A stretch of 64,000 nucleotides of DNA. It comes from Baylisascaris procyonis. Taxonomy: Eukaryota > Nematoda > Chromadorea > Rhabditida > Ascarididae. Under the pieces are notes generated by a model, which worked only from the letters and a program-made list of their open reading frames with translations, did no database searches and was not told the DNA's origin. The stretch covers positions 1,984,001 to 2,048,000 of the forward strand of contig JAZARR010000247.1 in NCBI GenBank assembly GCA_037389465.1, written 5' to 3'. Below are positions 1 to 13,545 of the stretch, piece by piece; position 1 is the stretch's first letter; each line of letters opens with the position of its first letter. Both the position numbers and the translations under genes were made by a program.

Positions 1-481
1 GGTTTCGACTCAATAAGATTCGATTATCTCGTCTCAAGGGTAAAATTCGAGGCAAATCTAAAGACTTTCCAAAGTCTCATAAAAGCGATCAAATCCCTAT
101 CACGTAATGTGGGATGTGTAACCACGGCGAGAAATTTACTGCTCTGCTAAGACCGTTATGCCGTTAAGTGAGAAACGATGCAAGGGTTCTTTCTATATAG
201 GCGGATTGCTGTTGATCTGTACTATACTAAACCACATGCGATTGCTAGAGCAATTTTTTAATAAATAAATAAAAAAATTACTGATGTGTCGCACTATGCT
301 ACATTTTCTAATAACTTTTTTTCGCTTTATAGAAGCAATTTGAAGTGAACAATCCTTGAAAAGTTATTTCTCGGTAACGAGTTGGCGTTCGAAATTAAAG
401 AGTATGCCTATTATAGCCCATTGGCGGACGAATATATTTAAGCTCCTTGGAATACTGAATAAGAAGTTGGGGGCAAGCAAC

Positions 482-483
<2 letters not shown>

Positions 484-527
<44 letters not shown>

Positions 528-530
528 TAT
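484..530. repeat. TA dinucleotide microsatellite
   Basis: About 47 bases of almost perfect alternating A and T, interrupted once by a C near the right end. Confidence 0.95.
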
Positions 531-1415
531 AAAATAGCCGCTGGTTGTAGAGGCTTAATTTTCAAGTTTAAGGAGGAAGCATTGAGTAAAAGATATCATT
601 ACAATCCCATTGTCCATAAAAACACTTCAGTGAAGAGCAGAAAGTGTGAACAAAAAATCCATATCTTTATGATGCCGTCAAAGACCAATCAATATTTACT
701 GTTTAACGTTATGTAGTTAATGTGGAAGATTCCTACTTAAAAGCTGGCTACCACAATTATAAGCATTTCGAATAGCGTATCGCGCAAAAAATTGTAAACA
801 ACAAGCCGCTCTCGAGCAAAATCATCGGTATATTCGAAACAATGGCGCGAAGATCCCCGCAATGTAACAAATTCCCCTCCGGGAATTTCTTAATCGCATA
901 CTCCGCAAATCCCATACTTAATCGGCATCATCGCTTTCGAACGTCATCTATGCCAGTGTTAACTTTCTAAATAAAGCGGTGCGCTCCGGTCAGACCCGAT
1001 GCTTGCTGAATAACTTTTGAGATATAATTTTTTACCGTTGGAAAGCGTAAAAGTTCCAAAGATAAATTGAAACTTTAGACGAATTAGATTTCTATTATGA
1101 ACAAATGTATTGCATATTGCTTTGTTTTTCACATTATCGTTATGTACAATGCAGTAACGAAATGATAGCGTCTATAATGGGTATTTTAATTATACTTCGG
1201 CTATACTCACGTCGTCGAATCATGTAACATTTCACTTCAGTGAACGATATTTAGCTGAAGTTTTGAGTGCTTTATTTATCACATTTTTCTTTTTATCTCT
1301 TCGCTCATACCAGTTTTTGTGCCAACGTTCTGAGCCATCGTTCTGCGACAATACTAGTGCCAATGCATCTTTGTCGTCGTTTTATGGAATTTTAGAATGA
1401 GAAGTGTAAAACTTT

Positions 1416-1417
<2 letters not shown>

Positions 1418-1480
<63 letters not shown>
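1418..1480. repeat. TA dinucleotide microsatellite
   Basis: About 63 bases of uninterrupted TA repeat. It creates an artificial IY-repeat frame on the plus strand. Confidence 0.95.
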
Positions 1481-1484
<4 letters not shown>

Positions 1485-2275
1485 CGTGTCTCTTTCGACA
1501 GCAGACACACCATAAACCTTTATTCTTAAGGTCCTTGCGCTTTAGGTTTGAAGCGTCACTGATTTATTCTCTCGTTTCCTTCGCTAATCGCTGCCGCCTA
1601 CTCACCTCCGCCGAGATAGATGAGCGGAAGTTTGTGGATATCATAATCTGTGCACTAAATATTTTGCAGAAATGGAAGGGAAATGATGAAAAACATAAAA
1701 AAAAGAGGAAAATTTTTATTATTTCAATAGAAAGATCACACCACTATAAGAAATTATTATTTGATATCACAAATTACCACAAAAATGGTAAGAAATAGAA
1801 TATTGGAAAAGTATATATGAATAAAAAGATGTAGTGAAATGGAAGTTCGCTTATCACTGATTACTGATCATGATGCTTAATTGTTAGCAAGAACTCTCAG
1901 AAGTCAACAAAATGGTGAGGGAATTTCTGGAAAGATTTAGACTTCCATAACAGTGGTGATAAAAGGCCCCTATCTGTGATAATGTGATGTATCTATCGTT
2001 TAATGTTCTCAAACAAATCCTTCCTGAATGTCCTCTATTTTAATTTTCTTTCTAAAACCTCTATGCTTCCTGAAGATACCTCAATACTTCGTGTTATTTA
2101 TGAGTGAAGGTGAAGGTGGATTTCAAATACTACAGCATAGTGATTTTTTTTTTTCTAAATTGCTTAATAGAACTATTTTTGTGAACTATTCAACTAATGA
2201 AAACGATAGTTATTTCCCGTATTTATAAATGTTTCTCTACGAGTAAATTTAACGTCAAAATATCCACAAATTTGC

Positions 2276-4215
2276 TTAAAAATTTTTTGTAGTTGTATTT
2301 AGTCGAGTAAGTACATGAAATACATTTGGTGCCACTGAATAATAACCAGTTTTCGTTCTATAGATACGTGGTTTCTTTTCTGGTGAGAAATAGATTCCCT
2401 CATCATTCTTGGCATATTCTTCGATGCGCAATTTTCCTTCTGAGGTTACCGTCGCATAATTGCCTGTCATCTTCCCCTATAAAATCCGTTATTATCTTTG
2501 AAAATATTTCGTGAAAAAATTTTAGGCGTTTGCTTGGCAAATTTTCGTTTATCACCAAAAAAAAAGAAACTTATAAAATGCGTTATGCTAAAATTTAAAG
2601 CATTATAGATGATATGAGAAACTTATATCTTCGCTTAAACGTTTGAAAGGTTTTCAGTAATAAATCGAAGGTCTTTGATGTTCAAAAAGAAATCATTTTT
2701 TGAATCTTGCAATCGAAGAGGAAAATCTAACTACTTCGAATACCATATCTAGTAACAAATAAATGACCGCTTAAAGTTATACTATGTTACTCGAGATCTT
2801 CTATGCTGTCGATAAAATATTCGAAAATTATCACCGCAATTATTGAATTAATTTGGTGACGTTTTCTAGTGCTCTAATATTTCACAAATTCTAGGGTCTT
2901 TCGACTCATTTACTTCTCGTTCATCAATTTCCATTCCCCCGTTACCTAGTTTTGCTCATATCGTGATGTTTTGTTCATTGCTAGCATTTTTAAAGAATAA
3001 CGAACATTTTCTGTCCATTGGTCACAATTCGTTTCATTAGTGCTTGTGGTAGCAGAACATTTAGAAATATATTGTGTTGTCATGCTACCAGTCAGTTGTC
3101 GAGCCCATAACGATACTTCGTTGCCCAAGTCGAGCGTTAACGGGAGACCAACCTGCAAATTTCAAGAACTATTTTTGCAAAAGGAAAGCATTTTCTTATT
3201 TAGTTGCTCTATCATTGAACTAAACCGTAAATGAAAGGGATATTGCACGTATAATATGTAGAAATAGCATTGCCACAACATAGCTTCACTATATTATGCA
3301 AATGTGTGACAACATAAGTCCACTATATTATGCAAATGCATGAAATTCATTTGCATAGCACAACCGGTTCACTTAATATTAACAATTTAGCTTTTGATGT
3401 AGCCTCTGCGATTTATCCTCTCCGATATTCCCAAAGAAATTTTTAGATTTGAATAAACTTCCAGTCGACAACTTTTTGCTCCAGTTTTTCCCAAATATTC
3501 ATTTTTTGTCGAAGTAAATTTCAGGTTTTTTTAAATGCAAAAAAATAATCTAGAAAAGGCTGTCCTAATCAGCTCTCACAAAATTCCCACCATAAAGAAT
3601 AAGCGAAAATTTGTTAATTAGAGCTAACAATGCTCTTGCAAAATCAATTTATTTTCGATCAATGAATTACTTTATAAGCGCTCAAAATTATCATAAATCT
3701 AGTAATGCAAATTCGACTCCAGCACTAGTTGGATGGATTTTTTCTCATTATTTTATACAAATTGAGGTGCGCGATTGGTTGTTGTGCTGAGCAATATGTC
3801 CCATCAAACTCTTCAAGTGTTTTATAAAAACTAATATGCTGTTGCAATGCGTTTCTTCGTCCTCAATTTCTCCGAAAACTGTTCCAAAACATTCGGATCT
3901 CCTTTCTGAGCTCCCCCTCCTCACTCACATGGCTCAAAGAATGAAGCACTAGATCGAGAACAAGGAAGTTTTTTAGCTCAACTATCCACTTGTATGAAAT
4001 AATTCCATCATCAGTTGTTATATTATAGTTCTTAACAGTTTTCGATTCATAGCAAAGAAGCTAGCAGAATTTGTAATAAAAATATTGCATCTTTGCTCAT
4101 CTCATCATTTCACAAAACAATTTGTTGAACTTACCTCACCCTCGATAATTGTAATCGATGCGGTAGACAATGTTGATAGCGTCAATGCAATGAGTGATTT
4201 CACAAAAAACATCAT
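2276..4215 (-). CDS. Small secreted Ig-like domain protein (three exons)
   Basis: Minus-strand exons 4215-4135, 3152-3006 and 2476-2276 give 27+49+66 residues (142 aa). All junctions are phase 0. Exon 1 starts with two Met codons followed by a hydrophobic stretch (FFVKSLIALTLSTLSTAS) that looks like a cleavable signal peptide, then IIEGE and a GTAAG donor. Exon 2 carries an Ig-type first half (LTLDLG...VSLWAR, Cys near SKCSATT and TNCDQW). Exon 3 carries GKLRIEEYAKNDEGIYFSP, matching the Ig L-x-I...D-x-G-x-Y pattern, but the usual Cys after the Tyr is replaced by FS. I recall small nematode secreted Ig-like proteins with a comparable SPxEKP stretch; this is from memory. The exon 2 donor (GTTCGT) is weak. 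The ligand is unknown. The signal peptide implies an extracellular product. Confidence 0.72.
3275..3338. repeat. Short tandem duplication with ATGCAAAT octamers
   Basis: Two copies, about 34 bases apart, of ACAACATA followed by CACTATATTATGCAAATG. A further inverted ATTTGCAT lies just downstream (about 3348). It sits in the first intron of the Ig-like gene. Confidence 0.7.
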
Positions 4216-7200
4216 CGAAAATCGACTATAATTTAAGATGTTTCTATGAGGAATGCAATCGCAAAATTGAAATTATCAATATTTGCGCTGAACCGGTTTA
4301 TACGTACAATGCCCTCAACTAATTTTGCAAAAAAAAACGACCTATGATGACACATCGTTGAGTTATTAGTGTCATATGAACTATTCAGCACTTACGTCAT
4401 TCATAGTGAACAGAAAACAAAAATATGGAAGGAACGTACATAAGTAAAGCAAACCAACGCTATAGTTGAGCCCCAAATATAGCATTGGTTTGCTGTAATA
4501 TAGCATCTCATATATAAAAAGATGTCGCATATTCTACGAGGATTGAATAGATTTGAGAAAATTCTCTGCATTATTTATAACGTGAAACTATGCCTAACAG
4601 ATCATCTATAGCAATCATATTGCATTCACTCTAAAGCATTTAATATTATTATTTATAGAATAATATATGGGGCGAAAAAATCAACAATTGTAATCAATGA
4701 ATTATTAATAATAATAATAAAAAATAATATTTCTCAAGGTAATATTGCATAAATTTTTAGATCATCGTTGTCAAAATTACTTCCGCTTAAACAAAACGTT
4801 TCTTTTTTCGTTTTATCGCCGTGCTAATTATTTAGCATATTGCTAACATATGCCATAAACCTATATAAAGTTACAACAAAGCGTGTCATAAACGCGCAAC
4901 TTGCTTAATGGATTTCAATCTTTCGAACTCATAATCTTATGTATCTTTAAAAATTTGCATATGCGAAAGGCATTATAAATTGAGGGGTTTTCCGCATAAA
5001 TATATGTGCATAGTATTTGCATGTTTATTGTTTGTGTCTATGTGACTCGATGCGTATATATCTTATTGAACATAAAGTTCTAACAGGCGGTAAGTATGAT
5101 TAGATCAACCGTTTTACTAAACTGCAATCACATCAATCAATCAATCAATATCTACAGCTATATACATCTAGATATGAAAAATTTGCATAATTTCTTAGAG
5201 CTAGCCGATATTCCAAGAAAATATTTTTCTAATTCAATTCTACGCACGTTGAAAAAAAAACAGAAATTATTTGACGTTATTTGAATTTGTTAGTCCAATG
5301 AGCGCACCTTTATATAAAGATAGATCATGTGAATGCTGATCATGGAAATTTTTCTTTTCATCACCGATTTTTGACATTCGATTTTTCATTATGACACTTG
5401 CTTTTCAAATATTTATGATTTCAATCGGTGACTATTGAAGGAATCAAGTGAAACAAGTCAACTTGTTTTCTTCATCGAAATATCTCGCTAGTTTTCTTTT
5501 TTTTTTTGCTTCTCAAATGTCATCGGGCAAATTCTTTCTCAAAAATATTTTATTTCTCAGCCATCAATCATTATTGATATCTTGGAAAACAGAAATTCAA
5601 ATTTTGCATCATTCGATTTCAAAAATAAAGAATAATTAAATGATATATTTGTAGAATAGTCATATTTTCGAAGCAATCATAAAGTACGAAAAAAAAAACA
5701 AACAAATTGTTCTTATTTTAGCGAGTGCCAGCAAAAAAAAAAAAACGCCTTTCATATTAACTGGAATACAAATAAAATAGCAATATCTTCTGTAAGCGAA
5801 TACTGCACTACCGTATCGTCAAAAATAGAAGCCCACTGAATAAAAAAAAAAGTTTTATAGGAGCATTTGTGAAATATCTGCTTAACAAATATCAAAATTT
5901 TACCGACGATCGACGTTCTTCAAAGAAACTTTTTTATTTAGCATGCAAAAACTATTCAAACGTCTCATTTGAATTATCAGCGAAGTGAGAAAAACAGAGC
6001 AATAAGAAACTATAGAGGTGATTCCGCAAGAGAGGAGAGCTTCAGGCTTCTATTCAAGCAGACACGGATACTGTTTAGGCGTCGACCGAACTGAGCGGTC
6101 AGCGATGTTTATTGCTATCCTCGTACACGTGCCCGGAAATATGTAAGAAGTAAATTTTTTCTACCGGAAAACTAGTTGTTGCATTTAAATGCGAAGATGG
6201 GGCGTAACCCTATGATATTTTTGTGAATTATTGTGTGTGTGTGTGTGTAACATCTATTATTTGTATGTATTAAGGGTGGGTCTCAACAGATGACAATTCT
6301 CAATAGAAGAAGACTGGTTACTTGATAGGTGCAAAGTGAGAGAATAAATGCATATCGACAATCTTGAAAATATTCGAATTTTTTCTATCATTTCGTCGCC
6401 GAAGGAAAAGCACTTTCCGCCTATTGACAAACGATATTCACCATTTAGAAAACTTAACCAATTATTCGTCTAAGTTCGCCATTTTTATGCGATCAGACAT
6501 AAAAACTGTCAAGTGTTCTACTGTTTACACGAGGAGGTGCTTCAAAATGAAATTAATGTGAGGTGCAAAATACGCTGTCATATGGGAGTATCCGGTGATT
6601 TGTGGAGAATAGAAGGAACGATTCCAGAGAAATGCAATGACAGCAGTTATGGCAATGACTTCCACATTGTTGGTATTTGGTCTGAGTGAAGTTTTTTTTT
6701 TTTTTTTAAATCAATCATTGCCTTATTCGGCTTACCATTTAAAAATTATTTGGCTTCCCATTCCACACTTTTAGTGTCACATGATTTGTTCTCAAAATTA
6801 CGAAAATCCATTCCATGAAATTATAACGCACCTTCTATTCAAGCATCGTCTTATTACCACGAAAATGATTTGGCTTACCGACATAAAAATTTATTTGCAT
6901 TATGGATGAGTTTGGAGGTGATCATAAGTGGATTTTATTGATCAAAATGAAAGTAAGGTTCAACTTCGTCGCAATTTCAGCTCGTTGGATTATCTCTGAA
7001 GAGTAGATTTCAACGATAAGGGATTAACTTATTCCATCCTTGTGAAACCAAGTTTTACGCAGCTTAAATTTTGCACGGTGAGAGGCTTACATTTTTCAGT
7101 ATTAAGAAGCAGTGTGGGAATTTAATGCCTTCATATTAGGAATGTGCGCTCAAAGTTTTCGAACAGCTCCCACTTAGTAATCTGAAAGCACGCAAGAAAA

Positions 7201-10200
7201 TAGCGCGTTAAGCGCTTTTTGCGGTTCAGTCAGCTGTTTGAACCTCTGCTAAAGCATTCTATAAGCAGTAAAACGACACTTTCCTGCGTGGCCGACCAGT
7301 TGCACAAGTATTACGCTAAAAATTGTTATTAGCCACCATAGACTGTACTAAAAAATTTACGTATGAATTTTGATGACGCCAATGCCATCAACTCAAGTGG
7401 GCGACCACTCATAACTAGGAGAATACTTGTGAAAGTGGAAACATAGTCGCTAAATTTTATTGCCCGTACATTTTGTTGTCGAAGTGAGTGCCGAAATCAC
7501 CTTATAGATAGACAAACACTTAGACATAAATAAGAAAGAAATAACTTTTTCATGAGTAATTCTTTTTGAAAAAAAAAGAACAGCATGAAGCAGACATTTC
7601 GCATTTCAATAAACTCAGTACGACCAGTTTGTTTAAAGAACGCAAAAGAGGAAATTCTTTCGCCGAATATATTTTCTATGATATAATGTTGAAAGGTCGA
7701 TGGGCAAAAACTTGTTTTTTTTTTGGTGTTTTTCTAGAATCTTGTCATGTGGTCTCTAAAAGTGGGTGTTGCTTAGTTGGGTCATGTTTTAAGTGAATCT
7801 TTAATATATGATTGCCAATTGCTTAAATGCAATTGCTGACAATAAGGTGAAAGAGTGATTCTTCGAGTCGATCAACATCAATGAACATATAGTACACTCA
7901 AAAATTCTTTGTCGTTGATTGCTCCAAGACGACCTTCAATGCTCGACTCATCAAAGATGTCCCATCAGCGCATCTGAATTTACCAATGACGAGAAAAATG
8001 AATTTTATTTAATAAATTTTTCGTGCTATCCGATAATTTTGGGATATGATTGTTCAATTTGATAGAGGGTGAGTGAATGTTTGCAAAATTATATCCATTT
8101 TATATAGCTCACTAAATTCGAAATAACGAGGCGGGAATGTTTCTTCGTTCTAATGAAAAGGGGTAGCAACTGATCAATGACCATTAAGGGCCGATCTTTG
8201 ATAATTTAGGGGTTTCCTGCACAGAACAAACTCTTATTCGCTTCAAGCGTCCTGGTTGGATTGACAAAAAGCGTTTTTTTGCATGCATAGTCATCAGATG
8301 GGAGAGTAGAACACATGCGCATGAGGAAAGAGGCAAATGTCAAGTATATCGAGTTCGTATCATAAAACCCTATTAGATTTCAGAAGTGCATAGGTCCACG
8401 TTGCCCAGCCGTAATCCAGAACTGGTTAGGAGGGCCGTCACTGGATAGAGAATTGTTGGAAGATTACATGAGTTGATGAACGATGGCGAGATATCCATCG
8501 GGCGAAAAAATTAGCAGCTATCATTGAAAGAGAAAGTGATAATGAGCAATTGCTAGGTCAAAGAGTAGCGTAAACTTATTCCACTATGAATTAAATCAAC
8601 ATTTATCACGTTAAGTTAATGAATTTGTTGAAGTCAGCCTAATTTAATAATGTGATAGAATAGGTCCTTATCTATTTCGGGATTGAGCCACCAAAATTTT
8701 CAGCAGTAAATGGAGGCCTCAAAAATGTCGGTTTCAAATAACGATCAAAATGAATGTTTTTTTTTAAACAGTATCGAACGAAATTCCCAAAATTTTTGCC
8801 TCTAATTGGAATCAGCAAGCGAAACAAGACAGTATATGAGAACGTCACTGAAGTTGCCAGAAAATAGCCCAGGATTTCTCTTCGAAACCGCCAGATTCCA
8901 GAACCACCAAAACTGATATCACGATAACTTCGAGGAAAGCGGTACTTCTACGGCACCTCTTTTCTCGAAATATAGATGTATATGAAGCAGATAGATATGC
9001 TTAGCCAATCTGTATTCTACGCGTTTGATCACAAAACGTTCCCATGCAAAGAAATTATCTGCCAGTTGGATAGCCCCTCATTTGATCATTGAAGAGTTGT
9101 TCATCTCTCAAAATATTATTATCGATATGAACTAAGCATCGATAAGAATATAATGGTAAATAGTTTTTTTCTCCTCTTTATATCATTGCAATCATTTCAA
9201 TTTTTCTTATCATTGATAAATAGTTTACATGTATTGCTGATGCTGCAACCATCGAATTGATAATAAATTAGTTGCATTTTTTCTTGCTCAAAAATTTCAA
9301 ATTTTCTCGAATAAACAATTCGGTGCTTTGAAAAGTATTAGAATTCTATAATAGTAATACCTCTCAATTGAGTACGATAAAGATAAAATTCCTCAGCTAG
9401 CAATATATTTGAGGAATATTCAAGCATTTTTTTTGTGAATTATTTTAAAAATATTCATCATTCGCTCATCTGAACATAATGTAGGCTCTGGCTCTGGATC
9501 CATAAATGGCTCTGGATTCATTTTACTATTGAGTCCTTCTGGATTCTGATCGCAAACAGAATGTTTCATCATTGAAACATCTACGGGAGTTCATTTTGCT
9601 CATAAAGAACAACAAATGGAGAAATGCTGTCCAGGATTGGAAGATTTTATGTGATTCTTCTAAAATGCATAAATATAAATAAAACATTCAATCTCATGAA
9701 ACGAATAGAACCAACAACCTTTCCACCATCGCAGTGGCGCTATCACTGATTTAGATAGGTGTGTTGCAGGTTCTCGTTACATTTTCATTTTACTTATTTG
9801 GACGTACTAATTAAAAAGTACAAATATCTGACTACGTTCATGAATACCTTCAAGGAAATTCTTCATCACATTCGCAATTATCAAGAAATATTGAGTGACC
9901 TTCAAATCTGTTTTGCGGCGTAATAGGAAATGAAGTGCACTTTCTAAGAGGGCAGTAAGAAAAATCGCTGGCTGTAAGACTATTTGGTGGAATTTATGCC
10001 ATTATGAACGTTGAGACTCAAAAGAGCAAAAGAAATTTGTCTTTTATGATGTTCTATGGAGAATATCTGGACGATCATAGAGATTCATCGTACCGTGTAG
10101 AGTGTAACGACTTGTTTTCTTGAGCCGATATTTTAAGTTTCATTAGTTGCCACATCTTAATATCGTACAATTGGAAAGATGTTTCGCCAGCTCAAATATT

Positions 10201-10262
10201 TCAATGCATAAGTAAATAAAAAAATCACCCTTTCATTGCTTCTTTTAGAGAAAATAAAGAAG

Positions 10263-10355
<93 letters not shown>

Positions 10356-13300
10356 TGATGCTTGATGTTGAAGTGCTAGTATTTTGCAGTTAGAGTGTGC
10401 TAAAAATTTGCATTTCGAATATGTAATAAAGGCAATGATTTTGAATGTATTATTGCACATAGTACATTTGTGATGTACAACAGCATAAAATTTTCAAAAA
10501 AACACGCACGCAACGACAAACAATGTGTGCTCTGTGCCTTTATTGATAAACACAAATAATAATGCATTTATCAATTTCGTCGTCGTTAAGGTTTTACTGT
10601 TTGGACACAATAATCAATTGTAGTGATTTGAGTTACCTTTTCCATCAAACGTAGCCAGAAGCCTTTTTTTTTGCAACGGTGATTGGAAATTCATTGCAAT
10701 GGATCATTAACGTACAGGTTTCTCTTTACCTATTCAAGGTGAACACTGATTATCAGCTTTTGTTTCTATTCTGCCACTCCGTACTTTGTGAAGCCTCGCT
10801 TAATCAAACATTCACATATCTGTGAAGATTCTGTCGTCCCATACTTGTGAAAATCCACCAATTTATTCATCGTATAGATGCGAACATATAAATGGTTGCG
10901 TATTATTACATCGATGGTACAGATAGGCGCATTGCAAAAGCAATTTTCTGTACATATGGAGGGATGTAAAATAGTCAAACAAGGCGTAACGATTGCATTT
11001 GTTGTATTGTGTTCACACTTTGCTCATAGTCGAACAGGCAAATCTAAAAGTGTCTTTTATTGATCTTTTCCGATTATATTAAATCGTTCAAGTTGTTTTG
11101 CTTATCAATGAACGATTTAAATGTGTATTAATGGATGATCCGTGCAAAATTGTGATTATTCCGCAAAACCCAAACGTTAGTGGTTCAAAAATCATTTGAT
11201 AAGAAATTTCATTGCATTTTGCAACTTTGAAACAAAAAAGTGCTCAGCAATTGAAAGAATCATTAAACAATATTCAATTTATACCCGAGAATGTTCTTAT
11301 TTTGCAAGTATAATATTATTTTCAGCTTCTGCATAGTTTTTTTTTGTATTTTCAGGAAAAAAAAACGATTTTTTAATTGTATTTTGTATTTTGTATTTTT
11401 TTGTATATTTTTTGTATTTTACAATCGAAGAATTTACCTGTTGGGAATGTACCTGAAAACCATTTTACGCGGATTGCGCATAATGAAGAACAACTTGAAG
11501 AATTCCGTTTTGGGTAAGAGATGTTGTGTATTTCTAGCTAAATTTTTGAATTGAAAATTAAAAAAAATCATGCTTCTGCAAACAATCAATTTTTATTTTG
11601 ATTCCTGTAGTTGGTAGTTGCGACACATGTAGAGTGCCTACAAATAGGATCTAAAGTGACAGTTTTTTTTTTCACTTGATCCTTAAAAACTATCAAGCAT
11701 CAAATAATCAGTTTTTTTTTTATTATGAAATAACCTAAGCATATATAAATAATAAAACATCTATGCTGAAAAATTTTCAAGTCGTTCAATGGAATTCTTT
11801 TTTTTTGCACTCACTATTTCCTGGAAAATTTGGAAAAAGTCGTCCAAAATATCGGCAAATATTAGCAAAATTATATAAACACGCTTATGTGCTAAAAATT
11901 TTAGTGTCGTCTTTGTAGTGTTGCCAGTGCATCAAACATAACTCTCGATTATTGTTCTCTATTTTTTGCTCGTTTTGCTTTTGAATATTTTTGCTCGTTG
12001 CACGTGCGAATATAATTTCATCTCATAGACAGATAGTTGCTTTCATTGCTACAAGGTTGCCCTTTTTATGTATTGCACCCTTTTTGATCATATCAAAGAA
12101 AAAAAACCCGTTGGTCAGAAATGTGTTTATATTTATAGCTAACAATGAATCTAACTCATGTTTTGCATAATTTTCTTTTAAAATACACGTTTGCAAAAAT
12201 CGTAGAATATTTAGAAAATATAATCGATGTTCACTTCCAATAAAACGTTTTAAGTTTAACGATAAAGGAGGGTAGACAATCAGCTCTATTTCGGCGACTT
12301 TATTTTACATGCTATGAGATATTACTTCATAATTTTTGCATCAGCGCAAGCAGAAGTTTCATTTTATCCAGTGAGAAAACAAAGATGATGCTAAAAGAAC
12401 ATCGACGAAGAGTCAGCTCATATTCATACCTTTAAATCATAGAAGAATGCTATTACTTTGACAACTAGCATATCTGATGGAAAGGCAGATAAAATTAGGT
12501 CAGTGTTGTATAAAACCTCAAACCTTGGAGCATTGCGAGTTTGCAAACACAGCAGGTGATGCCACAGGTAGAGAGCATATTTTAGATAAGAAGCATATTT
12601 CCTACAAATACCTAATATTCGAAATGTTAAAACAGTTATACTGAATAATAATAAATGTGAAAAATCATAGAAGCATAATGAAATAATAAAGCTAAGAAAG
12701 CACTTCTAATTGAATAGAAATGCATAGATTAGCGCATTCGTATATAAATACTAGAAAATTGGGATAACTTCCAAATTAATGCCTCAACAAGTTCCGTTAT
12801 AATTCGGCGAATATGTCAACAATCAGAAAAACCAAAACAATGCGTTAATTTGAAAGTCTCCGATACCGATTCTATGAATTTATCGAGTCTACTATGTTCA
12901 CTCACAAATCTGGTAACCAAGATGAGCGTTTCAATAAAATCTGTTGATATCACGAGCGAAAGCCCACTATCTAGAAACCCGATATGGTGACGATATGATA
13001 ACCGAACCACAACCATGTATGAACACACACACAGTAGTAATGAGTTTTATTTATCTATGGGGAATCGTTAATGCGTGACCTTGCGGTTCTTCGCTTGAAG
13101 GCACCTCATTATATGAATCGGTCGAAGTAGGCAAATAAATTTTCTTTTCTAAATAAAAATAATCACATAGAAGGAAAGTTTTGATCGCAAAAAAATCGAA
13201 GAAAAAATTTCCAATTATTTAAATTTCAAGTTTTGTCTGCAAAATGCTGATCAAAGATCATTGCGCAAAATCATAAGAATTTAATGCAATGCATTCCTCG

Positions 13301-13380
13301 ATAATTAAACACATTTTTAATCACATTCGTCATTGCAATTAAAATATGCTAAACGAACAAAAAGTAAACGAACAAGAACA
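4216..13380. other. Long stretch without a recognisable gene
   Basis: I read both strands and saw only short frames (60-87 codons) of low-complexity or Phe/Lys-rich composition with no matching splice sites. GC-richer patches at about 6.0-6.1 and 8.4-8.5 kb could be decayed mobile DNA but match nothing I can name. A TA microsatellite lies at 10265-10347. Confidence 0.4.
10265..10347. repeat. TA microsatellite with GTATATA interruptions
   Basis: About 80 bases of TA repeat with two G substitutions. It is followed by a T-run on the plus strand. Confidence 0.95.
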
Positions 13381-13470
13381 ACTTTATGCTTCAGACAATC
13401 CAAGGCGTTGTACACACTCTTGAACCGGGTAGCTATTATTCAAGCGCGCAAACACAAAACTGTTCGCTAG

Positions 13471-13545
13471 GTGCGTGGCATAGCGAGTAACGCGCGCAAC
13501 TTCTACTCGAGACATCGCAGGTTCGGACCCCTGCGGGGATGGCGA
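13471..13545 (+). repeat. tRNA-like sequence, probable SINE head or tRNA pseudogene
   Basis: The plus strand holds an A-box-like GTGGCATAGCGAG (about 13475-13487), then a B-box-like GGTTCGGACCCC (about 13520-13531). A GCAGG/CCTGC stem encloses a TTCGG-type loop as in a T-arm. The spacing between boxes is tRNA-like. The T-loop is one base too long, and no clean anticodon stem or 7-bp acceptor stem can be drawn, so a working tRNA is unlikely. The flanking 200-300 bases are more GC-rich than their surroundings, which fits a tRNA-derived retroelement. Confidence 0.5.

Larger units (their letters stand above)
1..2275. other. Non-coding AT-rich stretch with two TA microsatellites
   Basis: No exon with plausible splice sites and protein-like composition was found on either strand. 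The only open frame above 130 codons (1397-1798, plus) is opened by the TA repeat and encodes an IY repeat, so it is not taken as a gene. The stretch is probably the intergenic region downstream of the minus-strand Ig-like gene. Confidence 0.5.

Noticed and set aside
1397..1798. 133-codon plus-strand frame
   Set aside because: Its first third is an IY repeat from the TA microsatellite and the rest is low-complexity. No splice or family support.
10245..10460. 71-codon minus-strand frame
   Set aside because: Opened by the TA repeat (IYIYIY) and not protein-like.
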